Positions 27,300-36,530 of a stretch of DNA of 46,142 bases are shown one piece after another. The position numbers and the translations under genes are program-made. The notes under the pieces were generated by a model, which was not told the origin of the DNA, ran no database searches, and was given only the letters and a program-made list of their open reading frames with translations. The stretch spans positions 1 to 46,142 of the forward strand of contig CAMDEA010000055.1 of NCBI GenBank assembly GCA_945893045.1, written 5' to 3'. Each line of letters begins with the position of its first letter. Position 1 is the stretch's first letter. The DNA comes from Planctomyces sp. SH-PL62 (lineage in GTDB: Bacteria; Planctomycetota; Planctomycetia; Planctomycetales; Planctomycetaceae).

Positions 27300-28733
27300 T
27301 TATGCCAGCAGCTCTTTCACGACACGCGCGCCTTCGACTCCCGTCAGACGCGAATCCAATCCCTGGAACTTCACGCTGAACCGAGCGTGGTCGATGCCCA
27401 GCAATGACAGCAATGTGGCGTGAACGTCATGCACCGAGACACGATTCTCGACCGCGTGATAGCCGAACTCGTCGGTGGCCCCGTAGCTCATGCCCGGCTT
27501 GAAGCCGCCGCCGGCGAACCACATCGTGAACCCGGCCAGGTGATGATCGCGGCCGTTCCCCTGAGCCATCGGCGTGCGGCCGAACTCGGAGCCGAACACG
27601 ATGATCGTGTCCTTCAGCATGTCCCGCTGCTTGAGATCGGTGATCAGCGCGGCGATCGCTTGATCGACCTCTTTGGCCGTGCCGGCGACATGATCTTTCA
27701 CCGAACCGTGATGATCCCAGTCGCGGTGATAAAGCTGAATGAAACGAGTGCCCCGCTCGGCCAGCCGCCGAGCCAGCAGGCAATTCGACGCGAACGAACC
27801 GTCGCCTCCCTTCGTGCCATACAAATCGAAGATGTGCTGCGGTTCGTTCTTGACGTCCATCAGTTCCGGAACGCTCGACTGCATCCGGAACGCAAGCTCG
27901 TACTGACTGACTCGCGTGGCAATCTCGGGATCGTCGAGCGTTTCATTGGCGATCCCATTGAGCGCCTGCACGGCATCGACCACATCGCGCTGCCGCTTGG
28001 GAGTGACCCCCTTGGGATTGCCGACGTACAGCACCGGATCGCCAGTGCCTCGGAACTCGACACCTTGAAACTGTCCCGGCAGAAATCCCGAATGCCACTG
28101 CCGCGCCGCGATCGGCTGCTTCTGCCCAAACTTGCCGGTCGAGACCATCACCACGAAGCCGGGCAAGCTCTCGGACTCAGCTCCGAGTCCGTACAGCAGC
28201 CACGAACCCATCGCCGGCCGGCCGGGGGTCATCGTGCCGGTATTCATAAACGTGTGAGCTGGATCGTGATTGATCGCGTCCGTCGAGAGCGATCGCACAA
28301 TGCACATCTCGTCCGCGCACTTCTCGCCGAGGTGCGGCCAAATCTCAGCCATCGACTGCCCTGACTGGCCCCACTGCTTGAAGGGATGTTGCGGCGCGAA
28401 GCAATTCAGCTTTTGTCCCTGCAATTGAGCAATCTGCTGCCCCTTCGTGATCGACTCTGGCATCGGCTGCCCATGTAGTTCGGCCAGCTTGGGCTTATTG
28501 TCAAACGTGTCGATATGCGTCATTCCTCCGGCCATGTAGAGCCAAATGACGCGCTTGGCCTTCGGAGCGAAGTGCAGAGGATTCAACACTCCTGTCCATT
28601 TCGGCGCAAGTTTCCCTGACGGATCGGCGGCGACACCCTCTTTTGTCAGCAAAGAACTCAGGGCCATCGAGCCCAAACTGACACCCGTGGATTGCAGAAA
28701 AGCTCGTCGAGCAACAGAAGTGGGGAGCTGCAT
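27300..28733 (-). CDS. DUF1501 family protein, Tat-exported
   Basis: 477 aa from ATG 28733, chosen over an in-frame start four codons earlier because GAGG lies about eight bases upstream. A twin-arginine signal (VARRAFLQSTGVSLGSMALS) directs folded export. The body shows DUF1501 landmarks: VIWLYMAGGMTHIDTFDNKP, CIVRSLSTDAINHDPAHTF, RPAMGSWLLYGLG, and near the C-terminus TIIVFGSEFGRTPMAQG. It belongs to the alkaline phosphatase/sulfatase-like superfamily. The biochemical role is not established. In planctomycetes it is usually encoded next to a DUF1549/DUF1553 cytochrome-like gene; here no such neighbour exists. Confidence 0.9.
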   Translation of the reverse strand: MQLPTSVARRAFLQSTGVSLGSMALSSLLTKEGVAADPSGKLAPKWTGVLNPLHFAPKAKRVIWLYMAGGMTHIDTFDNKPKLAELHGQPMPESITKGQQIAQLQGQKLNCFAPQHPFKQWGQSGQSMAEIWPHLGEKCADEMCIVRSLSTDAINHDPAHTFMNTGTMTPGRPAMGSWLLYGLGAESESLPGFVVMVSTGKFGQKQPIAARQWHSGFLPGQFQGVEFRGTGDPVLYVGNPKGVTPKRQRDVVDAVQALNGIANETLDDPEIATRVSQYELAFRMQSSVPELMDVKNEPQHIFDLYGTKGGDGSFASNCLLARRLAERGTRFIQLYHRDWDHHGSVKDHVAGTAKEVDQAIAALITDLKQRDMLKDTIIVFGSEFGRTPMAQGNGRDHHLAGFTMWFAGGGFKPGMSYGATDEFGYHAVENRVSVHDVHATLLSLLGIDHARFSVKFQGLDSRLTGVEGARVVKELLA

Positions 28734-28926
28734 GGCAAACCTCATTCTCGTGCGGCGATGATTGGGTGATCGAGAGGGGACGGATTCTCAACAAGTTCTG
28801 TCGCGATTTCCACCTGCGGGCAACAGTTGTGAGTGCGACTGGGAATGAATGAAATGATCGTCTTCGCGTTCGCCGCGTAAAGATCGCCCCGCAGTTCAGC
28901 CGTGATTGGCGAGACAAGCCGAGACA

Positions 28927-31900
28927 ATGCACAACGCTCCCGCGAATTCTGAGAGAGATGCTGCGACACAGATCGAAGCCGTTTGCATGGCGTTTGAACG
29001 TCAGTGGGCGGAGGGCGAGCGGCCCCAGATCGACGAACTGCTGGATCGGACTCCTTCGTCGCAACGGACGGTCCTGCTCCGGAAATTGATTCGGATCGAG
29101 TGTGACTGGCGGCGCAAGGCGGGCGAATCCCCTTTGGCTGAGGGTTATGCCAGTCGCTTTCCGGAATTGTCCGACGAACTCTCAGGGCTTGTCGCTGATG
29201 CGCTGACGCTCGTTGAAAACCCCGCGTTGGAGCAGACCAGAATCGGTTGGAACGCCGGTCCCGCTTTACAGGATAAGCGGTTTGAGCCGGCGACTGAGTC
29301 GGGCATCAACTCCGCGGAGAATCGCTTCGGTGATTACGTCTTATCCGACGAGATCGCGCGGGGTGGCATGGGGGTTGTCTACCGCGCCCGACATTCCAAG
29401 CTCAACCGCACGGTCGCGATCAAGATGATCCTGTCCGGCCGGCTGGCCTCAGATGAACTCGTGAAGCGGTTCTATTCCGAAGCCGAGGCGGCGGCGCGGT
29501 TGGATCATTCGGGGATCGTGTCGATCTACGAAGTCGGACAGATCGGCGATCAACATTTCTTTGCGATGGCGTTCGTGAATGGCGGCAGTCTCGCCGCGCG
29601 CGTGAAGGAAGGTCCGCTGGTGCCGCGCGAGGCCGCTGGGCTGCTGCAATCCATCGCCACCGCCGTGCAGTACGCTCACGAGCAGGGCGTCATCCACCGC
29701 GATCTGAAGCCAGCCAACATCTTGTTGGATCGCGACGGTCAGCCCAAGGTCACCGACTTTGGCTTGGCGAAGCTCACCGATCAGGAATCGGAACTGTCCT
29801 CGACGGGTGATGTGGTGGGCACGCCCAGTTACATGGCTCCGGAGCAAGCGGCGGGGAAGATTCGCGAGGTCGGGCCGCTGGCCGATGTCTATTCGCTGGG
29901 AGCGATTCTGTACTGCTTGCTGACCGGGCGTCCGCCGTTCCAGGCGGCGACATTGTTGGAGACGTTGCGGCAGGTCAAAGAAGTCGAGCCGGTCGCTCCA
30001 CGATTGCTCAACCCGGACATTCCGCGTGACCTCGAAATCATCGGCTTGAAATGCCTGCAAAAGCTGCCTGCTCAGCGATACCAGTCGGCCCAGGCATTGG
30101 CCGACGACCTCGGTCGCTTTTTACGCGGAGAACCGATCCAAGCTCGGCCGGTGGGGACGGCGGAACGAACGTGGCGCTGGTGTCGGCGAAATCCCGTGGC
30201 TGCGGGATTGATGGTTGTCACCACCGTCTTGGTGATCGTGGCGTTCGTCGCGGTGAACTATCGCGGCCAGTTGGCATCGGCAGAAATCCAACGTCGGGCG
30301 GCAGAAGAGTTGGCGGACACGCGCGAACGCGCAATGATCGTTAGCGACGCCATAGCACAGAAATCACTGGGATGGACGTGGAAAGCACTCGAGCAGATCC
30401 GCGAGACAGAGGCGCATTCGACAAAATCGCGTGACGATCTGACGCTGCGTAACTTGGCTCTGCGATGTGAGACCGCGGTGGATTTGCGGCTGATTGGCGA
30501 ACCGCTCACGCAGGAGAACAAAGCCGCCTTGGGGGCCGTCGCGTTTGAACCGAGCGGCCAACGGCTGGCGGTCGGGAAGCTCAAGGGAGGGGTGTCTCTG
30601 GAGGTTTTCGTTTACGACCTGAAGTCGATGAAGGTCGTCCAGACTCTTTCGCGAAACATCGTGATGGACCAACTCAACTCGTTCAATCTGGGTTTTCTCA
30701 AGAAGAGGTTCGGAGCCGCGGACAGTGCGCCGAGCAAGAAGCCGCAAGAGGGTGTGGCCTCGCTGGTGTTCTCGTCAGATGGCAAGTACCTCGCCGCAGG
30801 GACGCGCAACGGCCGCATCATTGTGTGGGATTTGTCGAACGAGGCTGCCTCCGCAACGGAGTGGCAGGCTTTCGAAGGAGATGTCGAAGCGATCGAATTC
30901 TCCAGAGAGAGTTCGCGGCTGGTGGCCTCTCGATCCGAGACCAGGCAATGGCTCGCGCCCGATTGGAAGCCCGCCGCCATCGCCCCCTGGCCCACTCAAT
31001 GGTTCGCTCTGCATCCCGATGGCCAGCGGGTCGCGCGATCCGAAAATGAAAAGGTACAGATGGGGCTGCTGAGCGACAGCGGTCCTCAAAGCTCTTGGCG
31101 CACTGACCTGCGCGGCAATCGCATGGCCTTTGGAGCGGCGGGGCGTCTCTTGGCCATTGCGACCGACAACGGGATCGCACTGTGCGACTCGCGTCTGGGA
31201 GACGACATGACCACGTTGCGCGATGAAACGACAGCGGGTCGGCTGGGTGAGAACGGACTCACGTTTGCCAACGACGACCATTTGTTGTTCACGGCGGACG
31301 GAGATCGGCGCATCCGCGTGTGGGACGCCGCCAGCGGACGGCAGTTGCTGGCGACTCCCGCCTTCACCGCGGAACCGCTGCGAGTTGCCGTCAGCAGAAT
31401 CGACAGCGAGTCGGCCACGCAACGAGTCGCTATCACCAGCGGGCCGCAGCTCTTTGTTTACGAATTGCGAGCGGGCGGCCCGTTACGGACGATCGGCCTG
31501 CAAGGTGGCGTCATCGCGGCGTGTGATCTGTCGGCGAATGGACAATCGGTCGCAACGATTCAGGAACGTCCCCTCGCATTCGCGAAAGGGGGGCACTCGC
31601 ACGACACCGTGCGCTGGGACGTGGCCACCGGAAAAATCCTGGCGAGGAACACGATCCTCTCTCCGCTGAACTGGCAATTCTCGGATGGCGAGCGCGGTGC
31701 CTCGTCCGTGGCGATCGCACGCGATGGAAATGACATCTTCGCCGCAACGCCGCGAATGGGTCTCTTGGATTGGACCGAGAACGGCCATGTGCGCTGGGCC
31801 GAACATCTGTCGCTGCGGCCCGTCGTGATCGACCTCAACGACTTGCAGGTGACTGGCGGCACGTCGTCGCTCGAACCAGATGCTCTTGCGCCGGCCGGCC

Positions 31901-32931
31901 ACGTCTTGCGATTGGCAGCCACGACGGACGAACCGGCCGAAGTGCGTCTCCTTCTCACACCGGAGAAAACTCGCGATTGGCCCGGCGACATTTGGGTGTT
32001 CCTGGCCCAAGTCCGCGCGGAGACACCGTCCGTCGAGGGCACCTTCTGCGAGACGGGTGGCTTCAAGAAAAGCCGCGCGAAAGTGGAGGGCATTCCCGGC
32101 AGTTGCCTGCCTGCCGATCAGGACGTCTGGCTGGCGCTCGATGCCTGGAGTCGGCAGGACGTCGAGGCCACTTCCGCGGTCGGCGTGATTTTGCGGCTGC
32201 CAAGTGGTTCGCCGACGCGCACCGTAAGATTGAAACAGGTGGTGGCGTTGCCTTATCTGCGTCCCAACAAGTTGTTTGTCGACAAGACGGCTCCGGCACT
32301 GGTGGCTTCGACGTCCGGCTCACGATTGGTGGGCATCATCGGCGAAGCCACGCATCTTGCGTCCTGGTCGCTTCCGGAACTGAAAGTCGTCTCGGCCTTC
32401 GATTATTCGAAGACGATCGCCGCGTTATCGACCGGTCTCGGCGAGATTCGTTGCCTCGATGCCGGACGTTCCGTCGTCGTCGCCGGTCTGCGGAAGGGAA
32501 GCGTGTGGGTCACCACTCCCGATGCCCTCGCCGCAGGGCGCGAGCAGTCGCTGCCCAAGTCCGCACCGGTCTCCGCGATCGTGCTGGACTCCGACGAAAC
32601 GCACTTCGCCGCCGGCACCGAATCGGGCCGCATTCATTGGTGCGATCTGAACCAGACACAACACGAATGGTCGGCCCACGCGGAAGCGATCACGTCGCTG
32701 ACGATGGACTCCAGCGGCCAGTGGCTCGCCTCGGCCAGCGAAGACAAAACGATCCGGCTTTGGCGGCGCAGCCAAAACACGTTCCAAGAATTCCTGCGCT
32801 TCCCGACTGGCCCGCGCCCGGCCATCCGCCTGCGCTTCAGCGACAACGGCCGGCGGCTGGCCATGCACGTTCGCGGCGAATACGCGATTCGCGTTCTCGA
32901 ACTCGACGAGTTCACCACGGATCGTCGATAG
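28927..32931 (+). CDS. Ser/Thr protein kinase with WD40 repeats
   Basis: 1334 aa from ATG 28927; an upstream in-frame TTG is less likely. An N-terminal helical region (1-130) is followed by a Hanks-type kinase, about 134-400: glycine loop ARGGMGVVY, K166 in VAIK, catalytic HRDLKPAN with D259, D277-FG, and APEQAAG. One membrane helix lies at about 425-447 (AAGLMVVTTVLVIVAFVAVN), so the kinase is cytoplasmic. WD40-type repeats follow from about 515 to the end, for example SSDGKYLAAGTRNGRIIVWD near 615 and SSGQWLASASEDKTIRLW near 1258. Residues about 985-1110 do not look like WD40 and form an unrecognised insert. Substrates are unknown. Divergent from DUF1501. Confidence 0.93.
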   Translation: MHNAPANSERDAATQIEAVCMAFERQWAEGERPQIDELLDRTPSSQRTVLLRKLIRIECDWRRKAGESPLAEGYASRFPELSDELSGLVADALTLVENPALEQTRIGWNAGPALQDKRFEPATESGINSAENRFGDYVLSDEIARGGMGVVYRARHSKLNRTVAIKMILSGRLASDELVKRFYSEAEAAARLDHSGIVSIYEVGQIGDQHFFAMAFVNGGSLAARVKEGPLVPREAAGLLQSIATAVQYAHEQGVIHRDLKPANILLDRDGQPKVTDFGLAKLTDQESELSSTGDVVGTPSYMAPEQAAGKIREVGPLADVYSLGAILYCLLTGRPPFQAATLLETLRQVKEVEPVAPRLLNPDIPRDLEIIGLKCLQKLPAQRYQSAQALADDLGRFLRGEPIQARPVGTAERTWRWCRRNPVAAGLMVVTTVLVIVAFVAVNYRGQLASAEIQRRAAEELADTRERAMIVSDAIAQKSLGWTWKALEQIRETEAHSTKSRDDLTLRNLALRCETAVDLRLIGEPLTQENKAALGAVAFEPSGQRLAVGKLKGGVSLEVFVYDLKSMKVVQTLSRNIVMDQLNSFNLGFLKKRFGAADSAPSKKPQEGVASLVFSSDGKYLAAGTRNGRIIVWDLSNEAASATEWQAFEGDVEAIEFSRESSRLVASRSETRQWLAPDWKPAAIAPWPTQWFALHPDGQRVARSENEKVQMGLLSDSGPQSSWRTDLRGNRMAFGAAGRLLAIATDNGIALCDSRLGDDMTTLRDETTAGRLGENGLTFANDDHLLFTADGDRRIRVWDAASGRQLLATPAFTAEPLRVAVSRIDSESATQRVAITSGPQLFVYELRAGGPLRTIGLQGGVIAACDLSANGQSVATIQERPLAFAKGGHSHDTVRWDVATGKILARNTILSPLNWQFSDGERGASSVAIARDGNDIFAATPRMGLLDWTENGHVRWAEHLSLRPVVIDLNDLQVTGGTSSLEPDALAPAGHVLRLAATTDEPAEVRLLLTPEKTRDWPGDIWVFLAQVRAETPSVEGTFCETGGFKKSRAKVEGIPGSCLPADQDVWLALDAWSRQDVEATSAVGVILRLPSGSPTRTVRLKQVVALPYLRPNKLFVDKTAPALVASTSGSRLVGIIGEATHLASWSLPELKVVSAFDYSKTIAALSTGLGEIRCLDAGRSVVVAGLRKGSVWVTTPDALAAGREQSLPKSAPVSAIVLDSDETHFAAGTESGRIHWCDLNQTQHEWSAHAEAITSLTMDSSGQWLASASEDKTIRLWRRSQNTFQEFLRFPTGPRPAIRLRFSDNGRRLAMHVRGEYAIRVLELDEFTTDRR

Positions 32932-32942
32932 CCGCTCCGCGT

Positions 32943-34442
32943 TCAGGCACGCAGCGCCTCGGCGAACCGCTCGATCTGCCAGGCCGAGTCTTCCGCGCCG
33001 ACAGAAACGCGAATCAGATGCCGCGAGATGCCGCAGCTCTCCGCGAAATCCAACTCGCGATAGTGAGCCAAGATCGTGAACGGACAGCAGAGCGTGAAGC
33101 TGGTCCCCAAGTTTGGCCCTTTGGAGATTTGCAGCGCGTCGTAAAACCGCTCGGTCTTCGCCGCCGCATCGCGCAACACCACCGAGAACAATCCGCCGAA
33201 CCCGCCTCCCGGACGGAGATGCCGTTCGTAATTCGCGCGGTCCACTCGCGCCGGATAAAAAACGTCGGCCACCTCCGGACGCTCGGCGAGAAACTCGCAC
33301 AGCCGCGCGGCGTTGGCGTTGATCTTCGGAATTCGCTGGGCCACATCGCGCGAGTTGCGTTCCAGCACGATCGCATCTTCACCGTAGAAGATGTCCTCGA
33401 ACTCTTCGGCCAAGAGCCTCTTCAATCGTTCGTAGTAAGGCCGCTCGCGATTGAGCACCAGCGAGCCGGCCAGCACGTTGCCCGCACCAGAAAAGTATTT
33501 CGTGAGGCTCGTGGCGACGACATCCGCGACCGGCAACGTGTCGAGATTCACGCACGCCGCCAGCGTGTCGTCGATCAACAGCGGAAAGTCATGCCGCAAT
33601 GACAGCTCGCTGAGCCGCGCGACGTTGGGACTGCCGAGCAACGGATTCCCCGGCAACTCGACGACCAGTCCTAGAAGCGGTTCCGCTGCCGCCAAACGCG
33701 CGACCTCGTCGATGTCGGACTCGGTGCCGCGCGGAAAGAACGAGACTGCCCGTTCGACCGGCCGCACGCGCGACAGCCGCTGCTGGACCTTCAAGTTATC
33801 CACATACGGAAATCCAAACTGAATGCTGCGAGCTTCCGGCCGCAGCCGTTGAAACAGCCGGTACGCGGTGAAGATCGCCGCCATGCCCGACGGAAACAAA
33901 TAGACGTCGTCGGCCGAGCAACCTTGCAACTCCGCCACTCGCTCGCGAAGTAGTTGCTTCTCGCGAGCACCTTCGGCCGAATCCAACACGCGGCCTTTCA
34001 GCAACGCCGCCGCTTGACGCGAAGGCACGATCTCTCCCGCATGTTGCCAGAACGCTTTGGCCGTCTCCCGCGCAGCCACCGGCATGAACACGGCATGAAC
34101 ACTGTCACTCAAGCACGCAGCGGTCCGCACGTCCGCTCCCGTTTCGCGGCGAACGAACTCCGCACACCGCCGCGCGACACGCTCCGAGGGAAACGCGATC
34201 GCGCATTCGCCCGGCCGAGCCAGCCGGCGCTCACACTCGGCGAACAACCGCGCGGTGTCGGGATGAAAGAAGAAGCGCGGATACCCGCATTGCATCGCGC
34301 CGGTGACGGCCGGATCGCCCTCTTCATAACCGACGTTGTCACGCCAACGAGGCAGACAGACCGACACGGCATGTCGTTCTTCCGGGATCGGGTGGCCCAG
34401 GTCTTCACCTCGCCAGCGAGTCACAAACTTTGGAGTCGTCAT
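32943..34442 (-). CDS. Cystathionine gamma-synthase-like PLP enzyme (fungal-type)
   Basis: 499 aa from ATG 34442; a second ATG four codons upstream sits too close to the GAGGA site. Residues 1-170 contain HAVSVCLPRWRDNVGYEEGD and MQCGYPRFFFH, as in fungal cystathionine gamma-synthases (STR2-type), an extension absent from ordinary bacterial MetB. The catalytic half is a Cys/Met-metabolism PLP fold: LFPSGMAAIFTAYR, LVVELPGNPLL, LLIDDTLAA, PLP lysine K315 in TSLTKYFSGAGNVLAGS, and ISRHLIRVSVGAED at the end. The likely reaction joins cysteine to an activated homoserine in the cytoplasm. Substrate choice cannot be read from sequence. Confidence 0.85.
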   Translation of the reverse strand: MTTPKFVTRWRGEDLGHPIPEERHAVSVCLPRWRDNVGYEEGDPAVTGAMQCGYPRFFFHPDTARLFAECERRLARPGECAIAFPSERVARRCAEFVRRETGADVRTAACLSDSVHAVFMPVAARETAKAFWQHAGEIVPSRQAAALLKGRVLDSAEGAREKQLLRERVAELQGCSADDVYLFPSGMAAIFTAYRLFQRLRPEARSIQFGFPYVDNLKVQQRLSRVRPVERAVSFFPRGTESDIDEVARLAAAEPLLGLVVELPGNPLLGSPNVARLSELSLRHDFPLLIDDTLAACVNLDTLPVADVVATSLTKYFSGAGNVLAGSLVLNRERPYYERLKRLLAEEFEDIFYGEDAIVLERNSRDVAQRIPKINANAARLCEFLAERPEVADVFYPARVDRANYERHLRPGGGFGGLFSVVLRDAAAKTERFYDALQISKGPNLGTSFTLCCPFTILAHYRELDFAESCGISRHLIRVSVGAEDSAWQIERFAEALRA

Positions 34443-34499
34443 GAACTGAAGCATTCCTCAAACGAACCACGAGCCATGTCTGTCGGGCAGTGTTTCTGC

Positions 34500-34660
34500 C
34501 TTAGCAACCTGTCCAAGAACAACTCCGCGTTTTGTCGTAGCCCGACCCCTTGTGGGTCGGAGGATTGATTTCGTTCAAAGGCCAGGCAGAATCCTCCGTG
34601 CCACAAGGGCACGGGCTACAGGCCAAGCGGAGTTAATCTTGAACGGGTTCTTAGCAACCT
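34500..34660. mobile_element. MITE-like nested inverted repeat with 11-bp direct repeats, copy G
   Basis: CTTAGCAACCT occurs at 34500-34510 and 34650-34660, flanking a 139-bp unit. Its ends (GTCCAAGAACAACTCCGC left; reverse complement of GCGGAGTTAATCTTGAAC right) pair at 15 of 18 positions. A REP-like pair runs from GTAG at 34537 to CTAC at 34619. The two mini-hairpins differ by matched changes: CGACCC/GGGTCG in one arm and GTGCC/GGCAC in the other. It fills most of the 314-bp gap between two minus-strand genes. Confidence 0.6.
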
Positions 34661-34756
34661 CATGTTCTCACAGGCTCGTCGAGATTTCCACACGCCGCGG
34701 CCGAGTTCTCCGGCGTTCCGAATCGCCGTGCGGCAATCGTGCCGGATCAAAGTTGG

Positions 34757-36340
34757 TCAACTTTTCTTCGTCGCTGGCTTCCTGGAAGGGGATCTAAGCG
34801 TCACCACATCCATGTAGGTGCGGCGCTCCCAGCCGATGACATCGCCTTGGGAGTTCATCCGCGGGAATACATGCACTGGCGTCAGTTCCGCCTGCCATTC
34901 TCCGTTGGCGTTGGGGGAGACGTTGACTTCGAGGTGGCCGTAGTGCTTGCCACCGGAGACGAGTTGTTTCCCGTTCCAGATTTCCGGCGCGTCCTCGTGC
35001 GCGAGGAATTTGCGATAAGGATTGTCATAGCCCGTCGACGGACCTCGGAGTCCGTCACCGCCAATTCCGATGTCGTAGAAGTGGATGGAGTGCGGGCGGT
35101 TCGTGCCGTCAGCGAGAGTTTCCGTCCCCGTCACCAGCGAGCGTTCGAGCATTTCGTCGTGGCCAGAGAAAACGGCATCGACGCCGTAGCGGAACAGCAG
35201 CGGTTGGATCACCCGCATCGCGATCCCGGACTGACCGGAGAAATTGGGTTTTCCAAACGGAATGCTGTGCGGTCCCGAACCGTACATCGTGTGGTGAAAC
35301 TGCACGAAGGTGAAGCGGCTCTTCTGCTGGGCCTCGGCCAACTGCCGTTCGCACCAGCGGTATTGCTCGGAACCGGGGTTGAAATCGGGAGCCTGACTGG
35401 CGGCGAGCGAATGGTTGGTGTCGGAGGCCGATTTGTCCGGCAAGCCGTCGCTCGAATCCAGCGTGATGAGTGTGATCGGCCCATAGTCGATACGGTAATA
35501 GCGCCCGCGATGCTTCGGATCCGTGGCCTGATTGTCGGGCACCTCAAAATACGTCAGGAACTTGGCGGTGGCGAAGTTCGCTCCCTGGGCGGAATAGCCG
35601 CCGCCGGGACCAGCGTAGTTTTCATGATTCCCCAACGCCGCGAGGAGTGGCACGCTGCTGGCGACCGTGCCGTACTCTCCCGCGTGATGCCGCCAGAATT
35701 CGTCCCAGTCGCGCTGCTCGCCACCGGTTTCAACAAGATCGCCGGCGACCACGAGGAAATCCGGTTGTCGCGCGGCCATGAGCTTGCAGTTCTCGCGGCA
35801 GCCGGTGGTCTGGTCGGCGACGTATCGAGTCAGCCCCTCCGGTCGATTGCTGCCCGTCGGTGCCGGCCAATCGACGGGCGGACTGGTCGTCGATTCGGGC
35901 TCGGTCTCACAGTCGGAATAGACGATGAATCGGATCGACTGATCGGCCGAGGGGGCGGGGGCGGTCCGAAAAGAGCCGGCATGTTGTTGCGTTCCTTGAC
36001 GGGCGCGGTAGGCATATTTTGATCCCGGTGTCAGCGCTGCGACGCGAATGCTGTGCAACCAGGGAAGGCCAGGGTGTGGACCTCCCGGTTCCGGCTGGAC
36101 CGCATTGAATGCGAGCGTGCTCGCGTGCTTGGGCCGCGAGCGGAACTCGCGCGGTCCCTCCGGAGTTTCCACGATGAGGAGACCCGGTTCCTCGGTGGTC
36201 GAAAGCCAGCGGATCGTCATCGCGTCTGGTGCGGGATTCTGCACGTAGGGCAACACGCGAAACGAGTCCGCACGATCCGCAGGAGCCGAACCCAAATACA
36301 GCAGGCCGACGGCCAACAGCAAGTAACGGATGAGATTCAT
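34757..36340 (-). CDS. Exported metallophosphoesterase, purple acid phosphatase-like
   Basis: 527 aa from ATG 36340, with a signal peptide (MNLIRYLLLAVGLLYLGSAP). A fibronectin-like N-terminal domain, about 28-135 (VLPYVQNPAPDAMTIRWLST), precedes a calcineurin-type metal centre: YSDCETEP, VVAGDLVETGG, ALGNHENYAG, VQFHHTMYGSG and FSGHDEMLER. This order matches purple acid phosphatase-type enzymes. Substrates are probably phosphate esters in the periplasm. The protein ends in a basic tail (RSPSRKPATKKS). No close co-directional partner; nested repeats lie on both sides. Confidence 0.85.
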   Translation of the reverse strand: MNLIRYLLLAVGLLYLGSAPADRADSFRVLPYVQNPAPDAMTIRWLSTTEEPGLLIVETPEGPREFRSRPKHASTLAFNAVQPEPGGPHPGLPWLHSIRVAALTPGSKYAYRARQGTQQHAGSFRTAPAPSADQSIRFIVYSDCETEPESTTSPPVDWPAPTGSNRPEGLTRYVADQTTGCRENCKLMAARQPDFLVVAGDLVETGGEQRDWDEFWRHHAGEYGTVASSVPLLAALGNHENYAGPGGGYSAQGANFATAKFLTYFEVPDNQATDPKHRGRYYRIDYGPITLITLDSSDGLPDKSASDTNHSLAASQAPDFNPGSEQYRWCERQLAEAQQKSRFTFVQFHHTMYGSGPHSIPFGKPNFSGQSGIAMRVIQPLLFRYGVDAVFSGHDEMLERSLVTGTETLADGTNRPHSIHFYDIGIGGDGLRGPSTGYDNPYRKFLAHEDAPEIWNGKQLVSGGKHYGHLEVNVSPNANGEWQAELTPVHVFPRMNSQGDVIGWERRTYMDVVTLRSPSRKPATKKS

Positions 36341-36362
36341 GGCAACAGAGGACTCATGTCTC

Positions 36363-36504
36363 AGAGGCTATCCGAAAAGCCCGTAGCCCGACCCCTTGTG
36401 GGTCGGAGGATTTTGAATAAGCGACAATTCCGCAGCAAAATCGAATCCTCCGACCCACAAGGGGTCGGGCTACGAAAGAAAAGACGACTTTTCGGATAGC
36501 CTCT
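36363..36504. mobile_element. Nested inverted repeat, copy H
   Basis: Perfect 17-bp outer arms AGAGGCTATCCGAAAAG (36363-36379) and its complement (36488-36504) enclose a REP-like pair. That pair has perfect 30-nt arms (36383-36412/36444-36473) beginning GTAGCCCGACCCCTTGTGGG and ending CTAC. The central spacer is similar to that of copy B. Total length is 142 bp. No clear direct repeats flank it. It lies between the LRR gene stop and the phosphatase start, so it may act as a terminator. Confidence 0.75.
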
Positions 36505-36530
36505 CAATCAGCAGCGCGGTCCGCAGCGGA

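Noticed and set aside
31770..33602. A 610-codon plus-strand frame bridging the kinase gene and the PLP enzyme gene
   Set aside because: It overlaps two well-supported genes in other frames and shows R/G/D-rich composition with no recognisable domain.
34500..36504. Nested repeats as insertion sequences with transposase
   Set aside because: Units are about 140 bp with no coding capacity, so they can only be non-autonomous elements.
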